DNA of 6,968 bases from Burkholderiales bacterium. GTDB taxonomy: Bacteria; Pseudomonadota; Gammaproteobacteria; Burkholderiales; Casimicrobiaceae. A program made the translations under genes and the position numbers. The notes below the pieces were generated by a model. It had not been told where the DNA came from. It did no database searches and saw only the letters and a list, made by a program, of their open reading frames with translations. The first letter of the stretch is position 1. The number at the start of each line of letters is the position of its first letter. Below, one piece after another: positions 1 through 5,663 of this stretch. The stretch spans positions 1 through 6,968 of the forward strand of contig JAITBX010000198.1 in the NCBI GenBank assembly GCA_031283405.1, read 5' to 3'.

Positions 1-1
1 C

Positions 2-3000
2 ATGGAAGGGAAAGAAGTTCGTTTTATGTTGGATCGTGCTTACGGTCTGGCGTTTGCCGATCTTTATCACCTCGACGGGCTTTCTCGGCTCGACGGCTCA
101 TTTTTTGACTATCTGAAGGATGCCGATGCTTCGTTGGCCGAGCGTTTGCAGGAAGCGCGGAAGACGGTGCAGCAAGCGCCGGAAACGCTGAGCCGCAAGG
201 CAGAGGCCGATTTGCTGATGGCAGCAGGACCGCATCTGGAAGATTTCATCGCCGGATTGTTCGGCATTGTCGAAGAAGTGCGGACGCTGGAGGCGTTGCA
301 TCACAAGTTGGCGCCGATTTATGCGGTGAAGAGGCAGTTCGTTCAACGCAAAGCGGCCAGCGCGTATAAAGAGGAAGTTGCGGCAACATTCGACGGCGCG
401 ACGTTGCGGCAGTCGTTGGAGAAGTTGATAGGCGCGTCGCTGACGCAACTGAATTTTGCGCAGGCGGTGACGCGCTGGCAGAAGGAAGCAGAGAGCAACA
501 AAGAGGCCAGCGCCGAAGCGCTGGATATGGCGATGCGTTACGCTGCGTGGGCGGTGCACACGCCGAAAGGGCAAGCGTTTCATCGGCGCGATGTGTTGTT
601 CAAAGTTCCCGGCAAAACCGATTACATGAAGCTGGTGCCGATTGCGCCGGTCGAGCGTTGCGGGATGACGATGTGGAAACTCGGCGAGGGACATTCGTTG
701 CGGCAGCGTCAGGGCTTTGCGTTGACCGATCGCGGCACGGACATGGTCGGTGGCCTCGATGAAGCGCATTACTGCATCTGGTGTCACGAGCAGGGACGCG
801 ACAGTTGTGCGCAGGGACTTCGTGAAAAAGTGGTTGACGGTCAACCGTTGGCGCAGCCTTACAAAAAATCGCCGTTCGGCGTGGTGCTGGCCGGTTGCCC
901 GTTGGACGAGCGCATTTCGGAGTTTCAAAAATTGCGCGCCGAGGGCGCGCCGATTGCGGCGCTGGCGATGATTTGTATCGACAACCCGCTGGTGGCGGCG
1001 ACCGGTCACCGGATTTGCAACGACTGCATGAAGTCGTGCATTTATCAAAAGCAGGACCCGGTCGGCGTGCCGCAAGCGGAAACGCGAATCGTCAAAGATG
1101 TGTTGGCGTTGCCGTGGGGCTTTGAAATTTATTCGCTGTTGACGCGCTGGAATCCGCTCAATTTGCGTCGCCCTTTGCCGTTGCCGTCGTCGGGCAGACG
1201 GGTGTTGGTGGCGGGATTGGGGCCGGCCGGATACACGCTGTCGCATCATTTGCTGAACGAAGGACACACCGTCGCCGGCATCGACGGTTTGAAAATCGAG
1301 CCGCTCGATGAAACATTATCGGGCGTGACGGTGGAAGGTTCGCGTGTGCCGTTCCAGCCGGTGCGCAATTACGCGGATATTGTCGAGCCGCTCGATGCGC
1401 GTATTTCCGCCGGCTTCGGCGGCGTCGCAGAGTATGGCGTCACTGTGCGCTGGGACAAAAATTTTCTGAAGGCGATTCGTTTGTTGTTGCAACGTCGCGC
1501 CGAGTTTGGGTTGTACGGCGGTGTGCGTTTCGGCAGCACGATGACGATTGAAGATGCTTGGGCGCGCGGCTTCGACCATGTGGCGCTGGCGCTCGGCGCC
1601 GGCAAGCCGACAATACTCGATGTTCCGAACGGACTCGTGCCCGGCGTGCGCACGGCGTCGGATTTTTTGATGGCGTTGCAACTGACCGGCGCGGCCAAGC
1701 GCGATTCGCTCGCCAACATGCAGTTGCGTCTGCCGGTGGTGGTGGTCGGCGGCGGCTTGACGGCGATCGATTCGGCAACGGAAGCGCTGGCGTATTATCC
1801 GGTGCAGGTTGAAAAGTTTTTGACGCGCTACGAAACTTTAGCGGCGGCGCAGGGGCGCGACAAAGTGGAAGCGCGATGGACGCCGGAAGAGCGCGTTATC
1901 GCCGAAGAATTCATCGCGCACGCGAAAGCGTTGCGTGAAGAACGCAGCGCGGCGCAACGCGAAGGCCGCGCGGTTGACACGGTGAGCTTGTTGCAAAGCT
2001 GGGGCGGCTCGACGGTGGCGTATCGCAAGCGGATGATCGACAGTCCGTCTTACACGCTCAATCACGAAGAAATCGAAAAAGCGCTGGAAGAGGGCATCTG
2101 GTTCGCCGAAGGATTGACGCCGAAAGCCGTCGAGGTTGACAGCTACGGCAGCGCTTGCGCGTTGAAAGTTTCTACGAAGGACGGCACGGAAATTGTTTTA
2201 CCGGCGCATACGATCCTGATTGCGGCAGGCACCACGCCGAACACGGTGCTGGCGCGTGAAGACGCCGAACATTTCGAGCGCGAAGGAAAATATTTCCGCT
2301 TGCTCGACGAAGAAGGAAAACCGGCGCAAGTGGTGCACGGTTTGGCGAAGCCGGAAAAAGCCATGATTCTGACGGCGATTGAAAACGACGGACGCGCGAT
2401 CAGTTTTCTGGGGGATTTGCATCCTTCGTACTCCGGCAATGTCGCCAAAGCGATGGCGAGCGCGCGGCAGGGTTATCCGATCATTTCGCGCTTGCTCTCG
2501 CGGCTGCCGAAGATTGCGCGCAAAGAAGACGATGCCGCGTTTCTGGCCGGACTGGATCGTGATTTGCGACCGCACATCGAGCGGATTGAGCGTTTGACGC
2601 CGACCATCGTCGAAGTTGTCGTGCACGCGCCGGCGGCAGCGCGACGTTTTGCGCCGGGGCAGTTTTATCGCTTGCAGAATTTTGAAACGCGAGCGCCGCG
2701 CATCAACGGCACGCGGATGGCGATGGAAGGATTGGCGTTGACCGGCGCTTGGGTGGATCGTGAGCGCGGCTTGGTGTCGTTGATCGTGCTTGAAATGGGA
2801 GGCTCGTCGAGCTTGTGCGCCACATTGAAACCCGGCGAGCCGGTGATTCTGATGGGGCCGACCGGCGCGCCGACGGAAATTGAACCGGGCGAAACCGTCG
2901 CGCTGATCGGCGGCGGGCTGGGCAATGCCGTGCTGTTTTCGATCGGGCGGGCGCTCAGAGAAGCAGGATCGAAAGTGTTGTACTTCGCCGGTTATCGCAC

Positions 3001-3523
3001 CTTCGCCGACCGCTACAAAGTTGAAGACATCGAAGCGGCGGCGGACGTTATCATCTGGAGCAGCGAATCAACGCCGGGATTCGAGCCTTCGCGCCCGCAA
3101 GACAAAACCTTCGTCGGCAACATCGTCGAGGCCATGCGCGCTTACGCCGAAGGAAAACTCGGCGCGCAAGCGATACCGTTCGCGGACATCGACCGGATGA
3201 TCGTGATCGGTTCCGACCGGATGATGGCCGCCGTGGCAGCGGCGCGACACAGCGTTCTCACGCCATACTTGAAGCCGACGCATCAGGCCATCGGCTCGAT
3301 CAATTCGCCGATGCAGTGCATGATGAAAGAAATTTGCGCGCAATGTTTGCAAGTGCATCGTGATCCGCAGACAGGCGAAGTAAGCTACGTTTTCAGTTGC
3401 TTCAATCAGGATCAGCCGCTTGATCGCGTTGACTTCGGCGGTTTGGCGTTGCGCTTGAAACAGAACACGCTGCAGGAAAAACTGACGGCGAACTGGATTA
3501 CGTATGTGCGAGCGAGCGAGTAG
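2..3523 (+). CDS. Giant NAD(P)H-type flavo-iron-sulfur oxidoreductase, GltD/NfnB-like half fused to PyrK/NfnA-like half
   Basis: A soluble redox enzyme of about 1173 residues; its substrate is not identified. Residues 1-250 are mostly helical and unassigned. Residues 258-346 hold a GltD-type Fe-S region: C258, C261, C269, then a GCPL motif with C299, then C339, C342, C346, enough for two [4Fe-4S] clusters. An FAD Rossmann motif G405-L-G407-P-A-G410 follows, then a second nucleotide site G583-G-G585 in a GGGLTAIDSA context, interrupted by a charged helical insert (about 605-690). From about 855 there is a PyrK/ferredoxin-reductase-like module: APGQFYRL (884-891) for FAD, GGGLGN (970-975) for NAD(P), and C1106, C1112, C1115, C1133 for a probable [2Fe-2S] cluster. 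The same two halves are separate subunits in NfnAB. The start is unsure: ATG at 2 is the first codon seen, but ATG at 26 follows a purine-rich GGAAGGGAAAG, and the frame may continue upstream of the window. The TAG stop lies in a repeat end. Confidence 0.85.
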   Translation: MEGKEVRFMLDRAYGLAFADLYHLDGLSRLDGSFFDYLKDADASLAERLQEARKTVQQAPETLSRKAEADLLMAAGPHLEDFIAGLFGIVEEVRTLEALHHKLAPIYAVKRQFVQRKAASAYKEEVAATFDGATLRQSLEKLIGASLTQLNFAQAVTRWQKEAESNKEASAEALDMAMRYAAWAVHTPKGQAFHRRDVLFKVPGKTDYMKLVPIAPVERCGMTMWKLGEGHSLRQRQGFALTDRGTDMVGGLDEAHYCIWCHEQGRDSCAQGLREKVVDGQPLAQPYKKSPFGVVLAGCPLDERISEFQKLRAEGAPIAALAMICIDNPLVAATGHRICNDCMKSCIYQKQDPVGVPQAETRIVKDVLALPWGFEIYSLLTRWNPLNLRRPLPLPSSGRRVLVAGLGPAGYTLSHHLLNEGHTVAGIDGLKIEPLDETLSGVTVEGSRVPFQPVRNYADIVEPLDARISAGFGGVAEYGVTVRWDKNFLKAIRLLLQRRAEFGLYGGVRFGSTMTIEDAWARGFDHVALALGAGKPTILDVPNGLVPGVRTASDFLMALQLTGAAKRDSLANMQLRLPVVVVGGGLTAIDSATEALAYYPVQVEKFLTRYETLAAAQGRDKVEARWTPEERVIAEEFIAHAKALREERSAAQREGRAVDTVSLLQSWGGSTVAYRKRMIDSPSYTLNHEEIEKALEEGIWFAEGLTPKAVEVDSYGSACALKVSTKDGTEIVLPAHTILIAAGTTPNTVLAREDAEHFEREGKYFRLLDEEGKPAQVVHGLAKPEKAMILTAIENDGRAISFLGDLHPSYSGNVAKAMASARQGYPIISRLLSRLPKIARKEDDAAFLAGLDRDLRPHIERIERLTPTIVEVVVHAPAAARRFAPGQFYRLQNFETRAPRINGTRMAMEGLALTGAWVDRERGLVSLIVLEMGGSSSLCATLKPGEPVILMGPTGAPTEIEPGETVALIGGGLGNAVLFSIGRALREAGSKVLYFAGYRTFADRYKVEDIEAAADVIIWSSESTPGFEPSRPQDKTFVGNIVEAMRAYAEGKLGAQAIPFADIDRMIVIGSDRMMAAVAAARHSVLTPYLKPTHQAIGSINSPMQCMMKEICAQCLQVHRDPQTGEVSYVFSCFNQDQPLDRVDFGGLALRLKQNTLQEKLTANWITYVRASE

Positions 3524-3539
3524 GGGCATCAAGGATCAT

Positions 3540-3596
3540 GTAGGGGCGACCTGTGGTCGTCCGTGTGTGCTGCGGGCGACCGCAGGTCGCCTCTAC
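3540..3596. repeat. Inverted repeat of two 23-base arms, GTAG(G/A)GGCGACC family
   Basis: The left arm (3540-3562) and the reverse complement of the right arm (3574-3596) match at 20 of 23 positions, with an 11-base loop. Each arm also contains its own small palindrome; the right one is perfect, GGCGACC-GCA-GGTCGCC. The outer ends read GTAGGGGC and GCCTCTAC. This is a REP/MITE-like non-coding unit; no transposase is present. It sits between convergent genes, so the hairpin could also help end transcription from both sides, though no clear T-run follows. An isolated GTAGGGGC end also occurs at 3520-3527, overlapping the stop codon of the upstream gene. Confidence 0.8.
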
Positions 3597-3611
3597 AACC
3601 CGATGCTTGCG

Positions 3612-3636
3612 GAGACAAGGCAGGCCTTGCCTCTAC
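3612..3636. repeat. Short palindromic repeat, GAGACA...CCTCTAC unit
   Basis: GAGACAAGG (3612-3620) pairs with CCTTGCCTC (3625-3633) at 8 of 9 positions around a four-base CAGG loop, and the unit ends in CTCTAC. It shares its GAGACA head with the unit at 3657-3682 and its GCCTCTAC tail with the inverted repeat at 3540-3596, while the interior differs. It looks like another member of the same dispersed family, with conserved ends and a variable palindromic core. Confidence 0.65.
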
Positions 3637-3656
3637 GAACCTGCGTGATTTTTGGT

Positions 3657-3682
3657 GAGACACCGAGGGCAGTCGTCCCTAC
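3657..3682. repeat. Short palindromic repeat, GAGACA...TCCCTAC unit
   Basis: The unit begins GAGACA like the copy at 3612 and ends CGTCCCTAC. Read on the minus strand it starts GTAGGGACGACTGCCC, a variant of the GTAGGGGCGACC arm at 3540. The stem is short, AGGG (3666-3669) with CCCT (3677-3680), plus one bulged C and a further A-T pair. A degenerate last end, CTCTAC at 3706-3711, overlaps the stop codon of the minus-strand regulator. Confidence 0.55.
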
Positions 3683-3707
3683 GGCTCCTTCCCCGTTCAG
3701 CGTCTCT

Positions 3708-4589
3708 CTACACTTTCGGCGCAAGCGAAGTCAGCGCGCGCCAAAAGCGTTCGGCGGCGGGGCTGAGGCGCGTTTCCATTCGATAGACGTAGGCTTCGAT
3801 CGGGATGGAGGGAAGGTCGAGGCGCGCGAAGCGGTCTTGCGCTTCGTTGACCAGATAGGTCGGCAACCAGGCGACGCCGTAGCCGTCGAGCGTCATTCGT
3901 TTCAACAAATCGGCCATCGACGAAACGAACACCGGACGGAAGGTGTTTTCGCCCATGGCTGACAGGCAACGGTTGACCAAGCGCCCCAGATAAGAAGTCG
4001 GCGTGTAGTTGAGCAGCGGAATATCGGTTTGCTTAAGGTTGAAACGCGGCGCGTGTCCGTCGTCGGCGCACACGGGAATCAATTCGGCGTCGAACAGTTT
4101 GAAGCAGCGAAACGGCGTTTGCAACAGTTCTTCATCGTGAAACGACAGAATGAAATCACTCTTGCCTTCGCGCAAGGTCTGGACGGCCAGATCGGCGTCG
4201 ATCGCTTCGACGTGGCAGATGAAGGAGTTGTCGTTTTTCGCTATGGTTTCGATGATCGCCGGCAAGACGGCCAGCGACAACGAATGCGCGGCGGCAATCG
4301 ACAGTTTGGCTTTGCCGATCAAGCTGGCGCCCGACAGTTCGTTGAGGCCGTTTTGCAGTTGTTCCAGCAGGCTACGTACTTGCGAATGAAACAAACGTCC
4401 GTGATCGGTCAGTTGCAAGGGTGTGCTGGTGCGGTCGAAGAGTTCGACGCCGACAGCGTGTTCCAGCGAGCGAATGCGGCGGCTGAACGCAGGCTGCGAA
4501 AGACTGCGCTGCTCGGCAGCTTGAGAGAAGTTGCGCAATTCTTCCAGCGCCAGAAAATCTTCCAGCCATTTGGTTTCGATGTTTTGCAT
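3708..4589 (-). CDS. hypT: LysR-type transcriptional regulator, HypT/YjiE/QseD-like
   Basis: A 293-residue DNA-binding regulator. The winged helix-turn-helix covers about residues 8-67 (NFSQAAEQRSLSQPAFSRRI, then LEHAVGVELFDR). The effector domain starts near residue 93 and carries family stretches such as AAAHSLSL (99-106), VEAID (127-131), LREGKSDFI (139-147) and FVSSM (221-225). These match, from memory, the E. coli hypochlorite-responsive regulator HypT, which has about nine extra N-terminal residues. In E. coli, oxidation of M123, M206 and M230 activates HypT; here the aligned positions are I116, L201 and M225, so only one is kept. ATG at 4589 is the only possible start, because an in-frame TGA lies 24 bases upstream (eighth codon). 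Ribosome-binding signal is weak (AAGG). It is divergent from the racemase gene, which is its likeliest target together with itself. The family call is strong; hypochlorite sensing is doubtful. Confidence 0.9.
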   Translation of the reverse strand: MQNIETKWLEDFLALEELRNFSQAAEQRSLSQPAFSRRIRSLEHAVGVELFDRTSTPLQLTDHGRLFHSQVRSLLEQLQNGLNELSGASLIGKAKLSIAAAHSLSLAVLPAIIETIAKNDNSFICHVEAIDADLAVQTLREGKSDFILSFHDEELLQTPFRCFKLFDAELIPVCADDGHAPRFNLKQTDIPLLNYTPTSYLGRLVNRCLSAMGENTFRPVFVSSMADLLKRMTLDGYGVAWLPTYLVNEAQDRFARLDLPSIPIEAYVYRMETRLSPAAERFWRALTSLAPKV

Positions 4590-4762
4590 GAGCGTTTGCC
4601 TTGTCGGTTTTCAATACGTATCTGTGCGAAAATATTCCCGTGAACAGCGCCCGCGCGGACGGAGGCTATCCGTGATATGCGTATTTTGCATTGGTTTCCT
4701 GTTTTTGACATTTCCTTTTCGCACTGACGCTTGTTAAACTTGTATAAAACCACACTGATTTT
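4590..4762. promoter_or_regulatory. Divergent control region between regulator and racemase
   Basis: These 173 bases hold candidate operator elements: the palindrome ATACGTAT (4614-4621), the interrupted palindrome TATC-CGT-GATA (4667-4677), and a direct repeat CCGTGA-N3-GCG at 4638-4649 and 4670-4681, exactly 32 bases apart (about three helical turns). LysR proteins usually bind such spaced half-sites between divergent genes. I found no convincing T-N11-A box and no strong promoter for the regulator. A TATAAA at 4743-4748 could be the -10 of the racemase. A TTGACA at 4705-4710 lies too far from it to act as its -35. Confidence 0.4.
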
Positions 4763-5515
4763 ATGGAAATGGACTATCTGGTAGGAGTTCTGGGCGGCAT
4801 GGGGCCGGCGGCGACCGTTGACTTCATGCAAAAGCTCATCGACCTGACGGACGCGGGCAGCGACCAGCAGCATATTCCGCTGCTGGTGTCGTCGATACCG
4901 GATATTCCCGACCGTGGCGCGTATTTGCTGAACGGCGGCGAATCGCCGGAACCGGCATTGTTATGCTGTTTGCAAATGTTGGAGCAGGCCGGCGCGGCCT
5001 GCATCGTCATTCCGTGCAATACGGCGCATTACTGGTTCCCGCAACTGAAAGCTGCCACACAGGCCGAGATGCTGAATCTCATCGAAGCGGTGGCGGAGGC
5101 GGCGCGCGAGGCCGGTTTTTACAGAGTCGGGCTGTTGGCGACCGGCGCGACACTGGCGACGGGCTTGTATCAAACGGTGCTGGAGCGGTTCGGAATTGAT
5201 TGCGTCGCGCCGGAAGGCGCTTTGCAAGAGGCGGTGATGGACGGGATTCACGCGCTGAAGGCAGGCGATACGGCAAGCGCGCGGCGCAGCTTCGACGCGC
5301 CGTATCGGTTTTTGCAAGAGCAGAAGGTAGAGGCCATCATTCTCGGATGCACGGAAATCCCGATCATTCTGGCGGGAGAAGTTCGGGAAATGCCGGCTTT
5401 TTTCCTTGATTCAAATAAAATTTTGGCGCAAGTTGTCGTGCGTTGGTATGAGAAAAAAACGGGGAAAACCCTACTCAGACCACCGCCTGTCGGAAGTAGC
5501 GTATCCTCAGCGTGA
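4763..5515 (+). CDS. Aspartate/glutamate-family amino acid racemase
   Basis: A 250-residue cytosolic, cofactor-independent racemase of the Asp/Glu/hydantoin family (YgeA/RacX/aspartate racemase group), which interconverts L- and D-amino acids using two cysteines. Both are present in the expected motifs: C85 in IPCNTAHYW and C196 in LGCTEIPI. The N-terminal GVLGGMGPAATVDF (8-21) is the typical opening of the family. The substrate cannot be told from sequence; aspartate, glutamate or a broad range are all possible. ATG at 4763 is used, but ATG at 4769 is equally possible, and neither has a recognisable Shine-Dalgarno sequence. The last 15 or so residues (after WYEKKTGK) are low-complexity and look like a non-core tail. 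The gene is divergent from the LysR gene, which probably controls it. The frd genes downstream appear to have their own promoter. Confidence 0.88.
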   Translation: MEMDYLVGVLGGMGPAATVDFMQKLIDLTDAGSDQQHIPLLVSSIPDIPDRGAYLLNGGESPEPALLCCLQMLEQAGAACIVIPCNTAHYWFPQLKAATQAEMLNLIEAVAEAAREAGFYRVGLLATGATLATGLYQTVLERFGIDCVAPEGALQEAVMDGIHALKAGDTASARRSFDAPYRFLQEQKVEAIILGCTEIPIILAGEVREMPAFFLDSNKILAQVVVRWYEKKTGKTLLRPPPVGSSVSSA

Positions 5516-5538
5516 ACATGGGTTTACAACGCCGGAAA

Positions 5539-5552
5539 TTGACGAAAATCAA
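5539..5552 (+). promoter_or_regulatory. Near-consensus FNR/CRP-type box upstream of frdC
   Basis: TTGAC-GAAA-ATCAA matches the FNR consensus TTGAT-N4-ATCAA at 9 of 10 defined positions. Its centre (5545.5) is about 61.5 bases upstream of the start site predicted from the TATACT -10 element. This is a standard class I activator position for the CRP/FNR family. FNR activates fumarate reductase genes in oxygen-poor conditions in well-studied bacteria, so the site fits the gene downstream. It is predicted by motif and position only. Confidence 0.7.
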
Positions 5553-5567
5553 GGGACAAATCAAGGG
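5547..5567 (+). repeat. AATCAAGGG direct repeat
   Basis: AATCAAGGG occurs at 5547-5555 and again at 5559-5567, a 12-base period. The first copy overlaps the right half of the FNR-type box, so the second supplies an extra ATCAA half-site one helical turn closer to the promoter. Confidence 0.6.
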
Positions 5568-5568
5568 C

Positions 5569-5588
5569 GCATCGTGAAGCATCGTGAA
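5569..5588 (+). repeat. Tandem 10-base repeat GCATCGTGAA
   Basis: Two perfect, adjacent copies of GCATCGTGAA (5569-5578 and 5579-5588) lie over the -35 position and spacer of the predicted frd promoter. The 10-base period puts both copies on the same helix face. It may be a binding site for a second regulator or a simple local duplication. Confidence 0.6.
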
Positions 5589-5600
5589 GTAAGTTATACT
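5572..5600 (+). promoter_or_regulatory. Predicted frdCA promoter
   Basis: TATACT (5595-5600) is a good sigma-70 -10 hexamer. The base sequence 17 bases upstream, TCGTGA (5572-5577), is a poor -35, as expected for a promoter that depends on an activator such as FNR. Predicted transcription start is near 5607, giving a leader of about 57 bases before frdC. Confidence 0.55.
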
Positions 5601-5654
5601 GCTAGAGTTGTCTTTTAACCAAGTTCTTTGTCTTAATTTTTTATCTTTAACTGT

Positions 5655-5658
5655 AAGG
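5655..5658 (+). promoter_or_regulatory. Ribosome binding site of frdC
   Basis: AAGG within TAAGGTT lies five bases before the ATG at 5664 and decides that start. The sequence before it is AT-rich. Confidence 0.6.
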
Positions 5659-5663
5659 TTCCT

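Noticed and set aside
98..1267. 389-residue open frame on the minus strand inside the large oxidoreductase
   Set aside because: Its product is rich in Arg, Gln and His with no domain, as expected for an antisense shadow of a GC-rich gene. The plus strand encodes clear Fe-S and flavin motifs.
3540..3596. CRISPR-like repeat or ordinary rho-independent terminator
   Set aside because: The units are not evenly spaced by unique spacers, and no T-run follows the stem on either strand; a dispersed palindromic repeat fits better.
3504..3962. 152-residue plus-strand frame running through the repeat cluster into the regulator gene
   Set aside because: It crosses non-coding palindromes and the antisense of a clear LysR gene; no ribosome-binding site or domain.
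4029..4643. 204-residue plus-strand frame opposite the LysR gene
   Set aside because: Shadow of the helix-turn-helix and effector domain coding sequence; Gln/Arg/Phe-rich without motifs.
4705..4748. TTGACA (4705-4710) with TATAAA (4743-4748) as one sigma-70 promoter
   Set aside because: The spacing is 32 bases, about twice the functional distance, and no -10 lies about 17 bases after the TTGACA.
5453..5618. Run of seven A bases near the end of the racemase gene, with another frame open to 5618
   Set aside because: A slippage product would have an altered tail, but both catalytic cysteines are upstream and the tail in either frame has no recognisable motif. No stimulating structure or conservation can be shown.
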